From: Panacibacter microcysteis
GTDB taxonomy: Bacteria > Bacteroidota > Bacteroidia > Chitinophagales > Chitinophagaceae
Assembly (NCBI RefSeq): GCF_015831355.1
Contig: NZ_JADWYR010000001.1
Location: 496,001-560,000, forward strand
Length of the DNA stretch: 64,000 nt
Reading direction: 5' to 3'
The notes under the pieces are model-generated. The model was not told where the DNA came from. It saw only the letters and a list, made by a program, of their open reading frames with translations, and searched no databases. Made by a program: the position numbers and the translations under genes. Shown in pieces: positions 1 to 7,939 of this stretch (within the stretch, counting starts at the first letter, position 1; each line of letters starts with the position of its first letter).

Positions 1-134
1 TCAAGTGACTTGCCGGGGATAGATGTAAGTGTATTGACCCTACTTTGCATAGTATCTGCTGAATCATGTTCAGTTGTTTGTCCATAGACTACAACGTTTA
101 GGGCAATACATAGTATGGCAATAAGATATCGCAT
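1..134 (-). CDS. Secreted protein, N-terminal fragment cut by the window edge
   Basis: Forty-four codons are visible, starting with the ATG complementary to 132-134 and running off the left edge. The first 18 or so residues (MRYLIAILCIALNVVVYG) form a typical signal peptide, followed by QTTEHDSADTMQS. The mature start, with residues resembling SIPGKSL, reminds me of secreted coiled-coil proteins common in Chitinophagaceae, but too little is visible to assign a family. Two adjacent palindromes lie 83-120 bp upstream and could control it. Confidence 0.6.
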   Translation of the reverse strand, partial: MRYLIAILCIALNVVVYGQTTEHDSADTMQSRVNTLTSIPGKSL

Positions 135-216
135 GCAAAAGGGTTTAGTCCTTTAAAATTGGGTAATTGTTGTTTTGGTCTTTTCTACAGTTAGTGTCCG
201 ATTGTAGGGTTTAAAA

Positions 217-254
217 TGCTCATGCAATTTGAGCATTTGGTAAAATTTACCAAA
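217..254. promoter_or_regulatory. Two adjacent palindromes, candidate operator or leader hairpins
   Basis: The first inverted repeat is TGCTCA-7 nt-TGAGCA (217-235). It is followed without a gap by a perfect 19-nt odd palindrome, TTTGGTAAA-A-TTTACCAAA (236-254). They lie upstream of the minus-strand secreted-protein start at 134. No U-tract follows, so regulator binding is more likely than termination; this is inference. Confidence 0.4.
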
Positions 255-544
255 TTAATTTTTTATACCACAAATTAAAACACACAATGCAATCCTTTTG
301 CTTTTCTGGCTGCAACCCTTGCTTGTACTACATTTGATTGCAATTGTTCAGAATCGCAAAACATTGCGTTTCACAAAACACTTATTACAAAACTACCGGC
401 ACTTATTCCAAATTCCCATACAGTTATTCGCAAAATCGATACACTTAAAAGTGTAGCTTGATTTTAAGCACACGACATCAGGATATGCCAGTCCGAACCT
501 GTCTTTTTCTTACCCCAAACACACCAAGCCCCAAAACCGCAACC

Positions 545-620
545 CGCTGCCGCCCACAGTTATACTGATGAACGGATTGCGACGCAACAGGCGATGCCAT
601 AAAAAACCACAGCCGGTATC
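545..620 (+). repeat. BIR dispersed repeat, copy 1 (GCGACGCAA core, extended left arm)
   Basis: BIR family definition: a left box, often GCAGTACAAGNGTGCGACGCAAN, then a spacer of 20-22 nt that varies in sequence, then a right box (A/T)GCCGG(G/C/T)TAC. This copy has GCGACGCAAC, a 22-nt spacer starting AGGCGATGCCAT, and AGCCGGTATC. In place of the usual GTACAAG arm it has an extended arm (about CTGCCGCCCACAG...GATGAACGG) like that of the GTGGCAA-core copies. Confidence 0.85.
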
Positions 621-804
621 ACCTCACTTTTCCTGGCCTCAAAAACTGTCCTTAGCAATACTGCGTCACGGCATTTGCAGATGCTGCCAGGCCGCACAAG
701 CCCCTTTCCGGTAAGATTCACAAAAACAATACATTTTCTATACCCCGAAATTGAATCTGAAAATTTATTTTTGCTGCCCTTTCACCACTTTAAAATCTGT
801 TTTT

Positions 805-1485
805 ATGAAGTTAACTTTTTACGGACATGCGGCATTTTCAGTGGAAACCGGCGGTAAAACAATATTGTTCGACCCCTTTATAACGCCCAACCCGGCAGCT
901 AAAGACATCGACATCAATACCATAAAAGCTGATTATATATTCCTTTCCCACGGCCATGGAGATCACGTGGCAGATGCAGTAGCCATTGCTAAAAATACCG
1001 GCGCCACCTGTGTGGCAGCTGCAGAACTGGCAGGCTGGTTGCAAAAACAGGGCATAGAAAAAGCGCATGCCATGAACCATGGCGGGCCTATCAGCTTCGA
1101 TTTTGGCACGGCCCGTGGTGTAAACGCCATTCATTCCTCCTCCCTGCCAGATGGTACGTATGCAGGCAACCCGCTGGGTTTCGTGTTTACAACACCCGGG
1201 GGAAATTTTTATTTTGCGGGCGATACCGCACTTACGCTCGATATGCAGCTTATTCCAATGTGGGCAAAACTTGATTTTGCGGTATTGCCAATTGGCGGCA
1301 ACTTTACCATGGATGCGGCCGATGCCATTAAAGCAGCAACATTTGTGCAGTGCGATAAAGTGGTGGGCGTGCACTACGATACATTTCCGCCAATAAAAAT
1401 CGATACTGCAAAAGCGCAGCAGGATTTTGCGGCCGAAGGCAAACAATTGTTACTTCCGGCAATAGGAGAAACAATTGAACTATAG
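805..1485 (+). CDS. Metal-dependent hydrolase, UPF0173 metallo-beta-lactamase fold
   Basis: A 226-residue cytoplasmic MBL-fold protein of the UPF0173/YtkL type. Residues 49-54 read HGHGDH, the metal-binding H-x-H-x-D-H signature. Asp23 in the LFDPFITPNP segment, the FAGDT motif in the middle and VGVHYDTF near the C-terminus supply the other expected metal ligands. The length matches the family, whose natural substrate is unknown. I start at the ATG at 805 (MKLTFYGHAAF) because family members begin there; an in-frame start at 751 adds 18 residues without similarity. It appears monocistronic, with a BIR repeat 20 nt after the stop. Confidence 0.88.
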   Translation: MKLTFYGHAAFSVETGGKTILFDPFITPNPAAKDIDINTIKADYIFLSHGHGDHVADAVAIAKNTGATCVAAAELAGWLQKQGIEKAHAMNHGGPISFDFGTARGVNAIHSSSLPDGTYAGNPLGFVFTTPGGNFYFAGDTALTLDMQLIPMWAKLDFAVLPIGGNFTMDAADAIKAATFVQCDKVVGVHYDTFPPIKIDTAKAQQDFAAEGKQLLLPAIGETIEL

Positions 1486-1504
1486 TTTTTTTGAAAAAAT
1501 GTCC

Positions 1505-1563
1505 GGAGCCCGGCAGTAACCTAAGCATTGAGCTTCCGTTGCGTCGCACTCTTGTACTGTAAA
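1505..1563 (-). repeat. BIR dispersed repeat, copy 2 (GCGACGCAA core)
   Basis: Read on the minus strand: CAGTACAAGAGTGCGACGCAAC, a 22-nt spacer unlike most others (GGAAGCTCAATG...), then TGCCGGGCTC. The right box starts about 20 nt after the stop codon of the MBL hydrolase. Confidence 0.9.
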
Positions 1564-1741
1564 GCCCTGTGCGGCACGGGCACACCACGCTGCATTTACA
1601 GGTAGTCGCCGGTTGTGTAAGGCCTGTATCCCAACAAATACGTGCCACACCAGGAACGGTGAAAAATAAAGACAGGCCAGGTTGAACTTCACCGCAAACG
1701 GTTAAACCCCAAACCTGCATACATATAAATAAAAACAACAC

Positions 1742-1755
1742 TTTCCCGCGGGAAA
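1742..1755. promoter_or_regulatory. Perfect 14-bp palindrome just upstream of parA
   Basis: TTTCCCGCGGGAAA is a perfect palindrome ending 7 nt before the parA ATG. It resembles in outline the bacterial parS site (GTTTCACGTGAAAC) but differs in the centre and is 2 bp longer. It may be an autoregulatory operator or a lineage-specific parS. Only one copy was noticed in the window. Confidence 0.45.
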
Positions 1756-1762
1756 AGTAATT

Positions 1763-2563
1763 ATGGCAAGAATCATCGGAGTAGCAAATCAAAAAGGTGG
1801 CGTTGGTAAAACAACCACTGCCATAAACCTGGCAGCAAGTCTTGCTGTGCTCGAATACAGGACATTGCTGGTAGATGCAGACCCGCAGGCAAACAGCACC
1901 ACCGGCGTGGGCTTCGACCTGCACAATGTAACCAACAGCCTGTACGATTGCATGGTAAACAATGTACCTGCAGCAGATGTGATATTGAAGAGTGAGATTC
2001 CGAATCTTGATCTTATTCCATCGCACATAGACCTGGTAGGGGCAGAAATTGAAATGATCAATTACCCCAACAGGGAACTGGTTTTAAAAGGCATTCTTGA
2101 GCCCGTTAAAAGCAATTACGATTTCATTATTATAGATTGTTCACCGTCGCTGGGCCTTATTACTGTAAATGCCCTTACCGCGGCAGACAGTGTTATTGTA
2201 CCTGTACAATGCGAATTCTTTGCGTTGGAGGGCCTGGGTAAACTGCTAAACACCATCAAGATTGTACAAAGCCGCCTTAATACCGCATTACAGATAGAAG
2301 GCATTTTAATGACGATGTATGATGGCAGGCTGCGCCTTTGCAACCAGGTAGTAAGCGAGGTGCGAAGACATTTTGATGAGATGGTATTCAGCACCATTAT
2401 TCACCGCAACACCCGTTTAAGTGAGGCACCCAGCTTTGGCAAGCCTGTTATATTATATGATTCTGACAGTAAGGGCTCTGTAAACTATCTTAACCTGGCC
2501 AAAGAAGTGCTGCAGAAAAATGACATGACGAAAATGACCAACGAGGAAAGAATTATTGAATAA
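1763..2563 (+). CDS. parA: ParA family chromosome-partitioning ATPase
   Basis: A 266-residue ParA/Soj ATPase that segregates the replication-origin region together with ParB. Residues 11-18 (KGGVGKTT) are the deviant Walker A with its signature lysine. DADPQAN (Walker A' region) and IIDCSPSLG (Walker B) follow at the usual positions, and the length is standard for chromosomal Soj proteins without a DNA-binding N-terminal extension. parB follows after 77 nt and DUF5683 after that, an order often seen in Bacteroidota. A perfect palindrome lies just before the start codon and may mediate autoregulation. Confidence 0.95.
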   Translation: MARIIGVANQKGGVGKTTTAINLAASLAVLEYRTLLVDADPQANSTTGVGFDLHNVTNSLYDCMVNNVPAADVILKSEIPNLDLIPSHIDLVGAEIEMINYPNRELVLKGILEPVKSNYDFIIIDCSPSLGLITVNALTAADSVIVPVQCEFFALEGLGKLLNTIKIVQSRLNTALQIEGILMTMYDGRLRLCNQVVSEVRRHFDEMVFSTIIHRNTRLSEAPSFGKPVILYDSDSKGSVNYLNLAKEVLQKNDMTKMTNEERIIE

Positions 2564-2640
2564 TGATGTAATTGATAAGTTATGCGGTGCCCTGCAGGCA
2601 CACCGGCTTAAAACTTACTGCCTAAAATTTACAACCTGAC

Positions 2641-3564
2641 ATGGCTACTCCAAAACAAAATAAAGATATGCTGGGTAAGGGTATACGCTCATTACTCCAG
2701 AATATTGATACGGATCTGAAGACCACCACCGGTAATTTAAAAAGTGGTGTAGTGGAAAAAGCGGTATCTACAACACGCCTGCCGCTAGACCAGATACAGA
2801 CAAACCCCAGGAATCCCCGCCACGATTTTGATGAAGCGGCACTGAATGAGCTGGCGGCTTCCATCAGGATACACGATATTATACAACCTGTAACAGTTTC
2901 CAAACTTGCTTCGGGCAAGTACCAGCTTATTGCCGGTGAGCGCCGTTTTCGTGCGGCGGCAATGGCCGGTTTAAAAGACATTCCTGCTTACATACGCCAG
3001 GCAAACGATGCAGAACTGCTTGAACTGGCATTACTGGAAAACCTGCAGCGGGAAGACCTGAATGCTATTGAGGTAGGCCTCAGTTACAAACGCATGATGG
3101 ACGAACTGTCTTATACGCAGGAGCAGGTGGCGGAGCGTATGGGCAAAGAACGCAGCACCATTACCAACTATATCAGGTTATTGAAGTTGCCGCCCGATAT
3201 TCAACTGGCGGTGCGCAACACCACATTAAGCATGGGGCATGCAAGGGCTTTGATAAATATTGATACAGTAGATAAACAATTATATGTGTACAATGAGATC
3301 AAAAACAAAGGTCTCAGCGTTAGACAAACAGAAGAACTGGTAAGAAACCTGTATAAAAATGAAAAGCCTGCCGCTGTTAAATCTTCTGCAAAATCAACGC
3401 TTGCGCCTGCTTACAAAAGAATAGAAGATAATTTAGCCTCTCACTTTGGCACCAAGGTAAAATTGAACCACAACAATAAAGGTTATGGCAGCATTACCCT
3501 GGAATATTACTCACTGGAAGAACTTAATAAGATTCTTGATAACATGAACGTACAGGTAAGTTAA
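2641..3564 (+). CDS. parB: ParB/Spo0J centromere-binding protein
   Basis: A 307-residue ParB. The N-terminal CTP-binding ParB/Srx fold (about 45-130) contains the NPRNPR motif and GERRFRAAAMAG, the box that closes the ParB clamp. A helix-turn-helix follows at about 135-190 (YTQEQVAERMGKERSTITNYIRLL). A charged linker leads to a C-terminal dimerisation domain ending in LDNMNVQVS. It binds parS and loads partition complexes with the upstream ParA. The intergenic gap of 77 nt contains no BIR copy, consistent with an uninterrupted parAB operon. Confidence 0.95.
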   Translation: MATPKQNKDMLGKGIRSLLQNIDTDLKTTTGNLKSGVVEKAVSTTRLPLDQIQTNPRNPRHDFDEAALNELAASIRIHDIIQPVTVSKLASGKYQLIAGERRFRAAAMAGLKDIPAYIRQANDAELLELALLENLQREDLNAIEVGLSYKRMMDELSYTQEQVAERMGKERSTITNYIRLLKLPPDIQLAVRNTTLSMGHARALINIDTVDKQLYVYNEIKNKGLSVRQTEELVRNLYKNEKPAAVKSSAKSTLAPAYKRIEDNLASHFGTKVKLNHNNKGYGSITLEYYSLEELNKILDNMNVQVS

Positions 3565-3571
3565 TCATCAG

Positions 3572-4249
3572 ATGCGGTTAAAACTAATCATCATATTTAT
3601 TCTTTGTTTTGCAGTGAACCTGTTTGCGCAAACAGACAAACAGCAATTAACCAATGCCTCCGTAATAGATACTACGGTAAAAGTAAAAGCTGATACTACG
3701 ATTGTTGCCAAAGACAGCGTGGCCAAACATGATTCTTTGGTTAAGAAAAAACACGACCCTTCTAAAGCCACTTTCAGATCTGCAGTGTTACCAGGCTGGG
3801 GACAGGCTTACAACAAACAATACTGGAAAATACCGGTTGTATATGCGGCCCTTGGCATTACAGCGGGCACCTTTGTTTACAACAACAAATGGTACCAACG
3901 CACCAAAGAGGCTTACGATATTGTTGTGAACAATCGCACAGAAGATTTTGCTTCAATAGACAGTAAACTTTTTGATAAACAAACCGGTCAGCCTTTTTCT
4001 GCGGAAACGCTGCAGTTTTACCGGAACGACTTTCGCCGCAACCGTGATTACTCTGTTTTATACTTCCTGATAGCATGGGGCCTTAATGTGGTAGATGCCA
4101 CTGTGTTTGGACATTTAAAAGATTTCGATGTAAGTGACGACCTTACTATGCGCATTAATCCAACATTTGATGCTACTACCAAAAAGCCGGGATTGGGTGT
4201 AGCCTTTAACCTTAAAACAAATGCGCACAGAGCATTACCTGTGTTTTAG
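3572..4249 (+). CDS. DUF5683 domain membrane protein
   Basis: A 225-residue protein with an N-terminal signal peptide (about 1-20, ending LFAQ) and a Lys/Asp-rich linker to about residue 65. The DUF5683 core starts at SAVLPGWGQAYNKQYWKIP and contains hydrophobic segments near residues 87-105 and 155-170. This family is widespread and of unknown function in Bacteroidota, commonly sitting directly after parB. Only 7 nt separates it from parB, so it is very probably cotranscribed; a role in envelope or segregation would be inference. Confidence 0.85.
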   Translation: MRLKLIIIFILCFAVNLFAQTDKQQLTNASVIDTTVKVKADTTIVAKDSVAKHDSLVKKKHDPSKATFRSAVLPGWGQAYNKQYWKIPVVYAALGITAGTFVYNNKWYQRTKEAYDIVVNNRTEDFASIDSKLFDKQTGQPFSAETLQFYRNDFRRNRDYSVLYFLIAWGLNVVDATVFGHLKDFDVSDDLTMRINPTFDATTKKPGLGVAFNLKTNAHRALPVF

Positions 4250-4402
4250 GAAACGTTGCATGATGTTGTAATGGCATGACGATCTCAACATAATGGCACT
4301 AAAACCTTCCTTCAGGTTTGAAGTGATCCCTTCTATACCTGTCATAAACTGCAATAGTGTTTTGATCTTCGCTTCAGTCTTCGCGTTTGCTGCATACCAT
4401 TG

Positions 4403-4458
4403 CTGCAGTACAAGTGTGCGACGCAACCAAAGCTTCATACATATTCATCAGCCGGGAC
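4403..4458 (+). repeat. BIR dispersed repeat, copy 3 (GCGACGCAA core)
   Basis: TGCAGTACAAGTGTGCGACGCAAC, a 22-nt divergent spacer (CAAAGCTTCATAC...), then AGCCGGGACA. It lies between DUF5683 and dapB, right box toward dapB. Confidence 0.9.
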
Positions 4459-4508
4459 AATAAATTATTCTTTTACTTTGCTGCCATTATTTATTGCTGA
4501 AAATAACA

Positions 4509-5228
4509 ATGATGAAAATTGCACTGGTTGGTTATGGCAAAATGGGGCATGCCATAGAAGAAATTGCTGTTGAAAAAGGACATGAAATTGTATTACGTAT
4601 TGGCATAGAAAACCTGGAAGCGTTTACAAAGGAAAACATTGCAAAAGCTGATGTTGCCATCGAATTTACATCTCCCCACAGCGCAGTTGAAAACATAAAA
4701 ACATGTGTTGATGCAGGCGTTGCGGTTGTATGTGGCTCTACAGGCTGGCTGCAGCAATTACCCGAAATTGAACATTATGTTTCTGCTGCCAATGGTGCGT
4801 TTTTATATGCCAGCAACTTTAGTGTGGGAGTAAATTTATTCTTTGAACTGAATAGTTTTCTTGCGCAACTGATGCGTAAACACCATGACTATCATGTTAC
4901 ACTTGAAGAGATACACCATACGCAAAAAAAAGATGCCCCGAGTGGTACGGCCATTACCCTTGCAGAGCAGGTAATGCGGTATATCACGGGCAAGAAACAA
5001 TGGGTTAACCATACCAGTGATAATGAAGCCGAACTGGAAATCATTAGTGAACGCATAGACCCTGCACCGGGTACGCATAAAATAAAATACAGCTCATACA
5101 TTGATGATATTGAAATTATTCATACCGCACATAACCGTAAAGGGTTTGCTTCAGGAGCTGTGATGGCTGCGGAGTTTTTATACAACAAGAAAGGTATTTT
5201 CAGCATGAAGGAAGTGCTGGGTTTTTGA
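4509..5228 (+). CDS. dapB: 4-hydroxy-tetrahydrodipicolinate reductase
   Basis: DapB, 239 residues, reduces the dihydrodipicolinate precursor in the diaminopimelate/lysine pathway. The Rossmann motif is GYGKMG near the N-terminus, followed by the FTSPHSAVEN segment and CGSTGW. The catalytic and substrate-binding stretch EIHHTQKKDAPSGTA (about residues 138-152) is intact. I begin at the ATG at 4509 (or 4512, in tandem); the upstream TTG at 4494 is less likely. A strong terminator follows before the convergent barrel gene. It is apparently monocistronic. Confidence 0.93.
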   Translation: MMKIALVGYGKMGHAIEEIAVEKGHEIVLRIGIENLEAFTKENIAKADVAIEFTSPHSAVENIKTCVDAGVAVVCGSTGWLQQLPEIEHYVSAANGAFLYASNFSVGVNLFFELNSFLAQLMRKHHDYHVTLEEIHHTQKKDAPSGTAITLAEQVMRYITGKKQWVNHTSDNEAELEIISERIDPAPGTHKIKYSSYIDDIEIIHTAHNRKGFASGAVMAAEFLYNKKGIFSMKEVLGF

Positions 5229-5316
5229 TACATACGTTGATTGCCGCACGCAGGCAAATCATATATTTCTCCAACACAAACAGCATGGCTGAAACGTGCT
5301 GCAAAAGATCTTAAAA

Positions 5317-5350
5317 GAACAAAGACCAACATTATTGTTGGTCTTTGTTC
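5317..5350. terminator. Bidirectional terminator hairpin between convergent genes
   Basis: A perfect 15-bp stem (GAACAAAGACCAACA and its complement) closes on a 4-nt TTAT loop, between the ends of dapB (5228, plus) and the barrel protein (5382, minus). U-tracts are short, so termination is inferred from position and stem strength. Confidence 0.75.
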
Positions 5351-5381
5351 AAGATGATATGTGTATAAAAAACGATCACTG

Positions 5382-5909
5382 TCAAAGCCCAAGATTGATG
5401 CCCGCCTTCAACCCTATCCAGGAAGAATAACCGGTTGCTTCGGGGCTCTTTCTTGTAAAACCATCATAATCGAGCTGCACCTCAAAACCCGTAAGCTTTA
5501 CACCAATGCCTGCATCACCGCTAAATCTCGATGCATTGTTATACAGGTCGCCGGTTATTCTGGCAATGCCCACATCTCCATGTATAAATACCAGTCTGGA
5601 AATAATGTATTGTCTTAGCCCGATCTTTACAGGAATAAATTGCAGGTTACCCAGTTCACTATTGTTGCTGCTGAAAAAGTTGGTATAACCAACTGTTGCT
5701 ACCAATGCTGTTCTGTTAATAGCAATACGCACACCACCTTCTACTCCCAAACCTGCATTGTAATTACCGTTAAAATTTTCGTCGAGCGGCTGTGCATACA
5801 CGCCATGTACAAAGAATGAAAACAACTTTTGTGCACTGCTTTCAGTAGCGGTTACACACAACACTCCTATGCACAACATCACCTTTACAAAGCTGGTTCT
5901 TAACGTCAT
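5382..5909 (-). CDS. Small outer-membrane beta-barrel-like protein
   Basis: A 175-residue secreted protein with a signal peptide ending at about residue 26 (ESSAQ). The rest is a series of short alternating strands rich in Gly and aromatic residues (for example VGYTNFFSS, KIGLRQYIISR, QLDYDGFTRK) ending in WIGLKAGINLGL. This fits a small outer-membrane barrel of the PorT/OmpW-like type, though no specific family can be named. It stands alone, convergent with dapB and divergent from the Rrf2 gene. Confidence 0.7.
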   Translation of the reverse strand: MTLRTSFVKVMLCIGVLCVTATESSAQKLFSFFVHGVYAQPLDENFNGNYNAGLGVEGGVRIAINRTALVATVGYTNFFSSNNSELGNLQFIPVKIGLRQYIISRLVFIHGDVGIARITGDLYNNASRFSGDAGIGVKLTGFEVQLDYDGFTRKSPEATGYSSWIGLKAGINLGL

Positions 5910-5974
5910 GGTCTTGTTTTTAACAAATAAGCATTTGCAACATACAAAATATTATCTTGCAATAAACCTGCCAC

Positions 5975-6385
5975 ATGCTATCAAAGAAAACGCAGTATGC
6001 ATTCAAAGCTTTAATGTATCTCTCACACGAGTACAATAAAGGCCCCGTGCTTATTGCAGACATTGCACGAAAGAAAAAAGTGCCTTTGAAGTTCCTGGAA
6101 AATATATTGCTCGAACTAAAAAAAGCAGGTATACTCGATAGCAAAAAAGGAAAAGGTGGCGGCTATTATCTTGCCAAAGACCCACACAATATTTACCTGG
6201 CAGATGTACTCAGGCTTGTAGATGGCCCCATAGCGCTGGTGCCCTGTGTAAGCCTGCATTTCTACCAGCGTTGCAGCAACTGCGATGAAAAGAACTGCGG
6301 TCTCAACCGCGTAATGATAGAAGTGCGTGATGCCAACCTCGCCATACTCGAAAAGAAGACCGTGGCCGATATTGCCGATATGTAA
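5975..6385 (+). CDS. Rrf2 family transcriptional regulator with a four-cysteine cluster
   Basis: A 136-residue Rrf2 regulator. The N-terminal winged helix-turn-helix (about 1-75: SKKTQYAFKALMYLS, the LKFLENILLEL recognition region and KGKGGGYYLAKD wing) is complete. Four cysteines at 91, 100, 103 and 108 sit where IscR/NsrR-type members bind an Fe-S cluster, although the C-x8-C-x2-C-x4-C spacing differs from IscR (x5, x5). Iron-sulfur, redox or NO sensing is therefore plausible. No target operon is adjacent. Start MLSKKTQYAFKAL is typical of the family. Confidence 0.88.
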   Translation: MLSKKTQYAFKALMYLSHEYNKGPVLIADIARKKKVPLKFLENILLELKKAGILDSKKGKGGGYYLAKDPHNIYLADVLRLVDGPIALVPCVSLHFYQRCSNCDEKNCGLNRVMIEVRDANLAILEKKTVADIADM

Positions 6386-6390
6386 TTTTT

Positions 6391-6445
6391 TTGTATCCGG
6401 CTGCATTACTACTATTTAACTTTACTTGCGTCGCACTCTTGTACA
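6391..6445 (-). repeat. BIR dispersed repeat, copy 4 (GCGACGCAA core)
   Basis: Minus-strand reading: TGTACAAGAGTGCGACGCAAG, a 22-nt spacer (TAAAGTTAAATAGTAGTAATGC), then AGCCGGATACA. The right box begins only about 6 nt after the Rrf2 stop codon. Confidence 0.9.
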
Positions 6446-6650
6446 TTTTCATCAATACTCAGCATAGTACAGTTCCGCTAAATGTGTATTGTATCGTTAC
6501 TGTTCGCAAAGCAGGCACAAACAACACTCCTGTCGGCACATCCGCCTTCTGCACAAAATGCCAACCCAGGGAAATCTTGTAAAACTTTAAAGTAAATTAC
6601 CGGTTCAATCGTCTTCCGTTTCAATGGTTGAAGATGGCAGACATATTAAC

Positions 6651-7202
6651 ATGGCAGACAAACCAAAACAAAATGTTGTACAGGCTGTAAAAGATTACGG
6701 CAGAAAACTATTTGGCTTTATACGCGGCCGTGTAAACACAGATGAAGACGCAGAAGATATTTTGCAGGATGTATGGTACCAGTTTTCAAACATCTCAGCC
6801 ACCGAAACCATCGAGCAGGTAAGCGGCTGGCTGTTTGCTGTGGCGCGTAACAAAATAACAGACCGCTACCGTAAAAAACAGCCCGAACTGATTGATGATC
6901 TTGGCTATGAAGGAGAAGATGGAAGCTTTAGCTTTACAGACATTTTACTGGCAGATGATGATAACCCCGAAACAAGGCACCTGAAAAATATATTCTGGGA
7001 AGAATTATTTGCCGCGCTGGATGAGCTGCCCGAAAACCAGCGCAATGTATTTGTACAAAACGAACTGGAAGACAAAACGCTGCAGCAAATAGCGGATGAA
7101 CTGGGAGAGAACATTAAAACCATCATCAGCAGAAAACGCTATGCCGTACAGCATTTGCGCAAAAGATTGCAACACCTTTACAACGATTTAATCAACTATT
7201 AA
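6651..7202 (+). CDS. ECF-type RNA polymerase sigma factor
   Basis: A 183-residue sigma-70 family ECF factor. Region 2 includes VNTDEDAEDILQDVWYQF and the VARNKITDRYRKK segment (about 30-85). Region 4 spans LDELPENQRNVFVQNELEDK through the helix-turn-helix LQQIADELGENIKTIISRKR (about 125-180). An acidic linker joins them. I choose MADKPKQN at 6651; an upstream ATG at 6624 shares a duplicated ATGGCAGACA-like sequence and is possible. No classical anti-sigma factor follows; instead three small membrane or secreted proteins and Hsp20 lie downstream on the same strand. Confidence 0.88.
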   Translation: MADKPKQNVVQAVKDYGRKLFGFIRGRVNTDEDAEDILQDVWYQFSNISATETIEQVSGWLFAVARNKITDRYRKKQPELIDDLGYEGEDGSFSFTDILLADDDNPETRHLKNIFWEELFAALDELPENQRNVFVQNELEDKTLQQIADELGENIKTIISRKRYAVQHLRKRLQHLYNDLINY

Positions 7203-7216
7203 ATAACTTAGCTATC

Positions 7217-7546
7217 ATGTATTACGGCAATAAACATAGACCAAAAGGATTCCTGCTTTTCCCGCTTGTAATTATTGCTGCAGCTTTACTGGTTGGTGTA
7301 GTTGTAATGTGGTTGTGGAATGCCGTACTGCCACCGGTATTGAATACAAAAGAAATTACTTACTGGCAGGCAGTAGGCTTATTGGTTTTATGCAGGATAC
7401 TCTTTGGCAGTTTTGGCAGGCGCAACAGCAGCGGGCCATCATTTAAAAAACAATACTGGAAAGATAAATGGCACTCCATGAGCCCCGATGAAAAAACAAA
7501 ATTCCGGGAAGAGTGGAAAAACAGGTGCGAAAAAAAACAGGAATAA
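7217..7546 (+). CDS. Small two-helix membrane protein downstream of the ECF sigma factor
   Basis: A 109-residue protein with two hydrophobic helices (about 11-40 and 48-64) and a basic, charged C-terminal tail (KKQYWKDKWHSMSPDEKTKFREEWKNRCEKKQE region). It begins 14 nt after the sigma gene and ends at a strong terminator, so the two form an operon. A role in controlling or responding to the sigma factor is plausible from position only. I recognise no named family; the SPDEK-KFREEW pattern resembles tails of small stress proteins in related genomes. Confidence 0.75.
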   Translation: MYYGNKHRPKGFLLFPLVIIAAALLVGVVVMWLWNAVLPPVLNTKEITYWQAVGLLVLCRILFGSFGRRNSSGPSFKKQYWKDKWHSMSPDEKTKFREEWKNRCEKKQE

Positions 7547-7550
7547 ATAA

Positions 7551-7585
7551 AAAAATTCCCCGGCTTATACCGGGGAATTTTTTTT
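7551..7585 (+). terminator. Rho-independent terminator after the sigma operon
   Basis: AAAAATTCCCCGG, a 6-nt loop CTTATA and CCGGGGAATTTTT form a perfect 13-bp stem followed by more T residues, starting 4 nt after the stop codon. Confidence 0.92.
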
Positions 7586-7662
7586 AAAACTATTTAAAGT
7601 AATTCAACTGATTGTTCGTCTTCATTATTGTAAACACATTTACAACACTAAAAATTACAAAA

Positions 7663-7929
7663 ATGATACGATCAATTTTTAAACCTGTTCTTGCCGGCAT
7701 TGTTGCAGGTGCGGCTATATTTTTTGCCGGCTTTTTCCTGCTGCGTATACTATTATTCTTTTTTGTTATCGGAGCAGTCATCAGGTTTTTCAGCAGAAGA
7801 CGCCGCATGGTTTATCATGGTTACAAACCTTTCAATACACCATCTTTTGGCCACCGTTACCACAGTGCAGGCAACGTGATAAACATACACAGCAACAAAC
7901 ACAACAGCAACATCATCTCTATTGATTAA
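7663..7929 (+). CDS. Small single-helix membrane protein
   Basis: An 88-residue protein with a long hydrophobic stretch at about 8-45 (AGIVAGAAIFFAGFFLLRILLFFFVIGAVIRFF, one long or two short helices), an SRRRRR basic stop-transfer patch and a His/Asn-rich tail. The ATG at 7663 is preferred to the alternative start at 7612. It overlaps no other gene and is followed directly by another small secreted protein and by hsp20, suggesting a small stress-related transcript. No family recognised. Confidence 0.6.
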   Translation: MIRSIFKPVLAGIVAGAAIFFAGFFLLRILLFFFVIGAVIRFFSRRRRMVYHGYKPFNTPSFGHRYHSAGNVINIHSNKHNSNIISID

Positions 7930-7939
7930 CACAACAGCC

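Larger units (their letters stand above)
134..804. other. Gene-free stretch of about 670 bp
   Basis: No convincing gene is present between the divergent starts at 134 (minus) and 805 (plus). It holds a pair of palindromes at 217-254 and one BIR repeat at 545-620. The remainder is AT-rich up to about 480 and then more GC-rich, with nothing else recognised. Confidence 0.6.

Noticed and set aside
838-1446. 202-residue minus-strand ORF opposite the MBL hydrolase
   Set aside because: Lies entirely antisense to a conserved enzyme and its sequence has no domain pattern. Comparable shadow ORFs inside susC, gcvP, the ABC exporter and others were left out for the same reason.
4235-4438. 67-residue ORF between DUF5683 and dapB
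   Set aside because: No signal peptide or domain; its start lies in a BIR copy, so it is repeat-derived noise.
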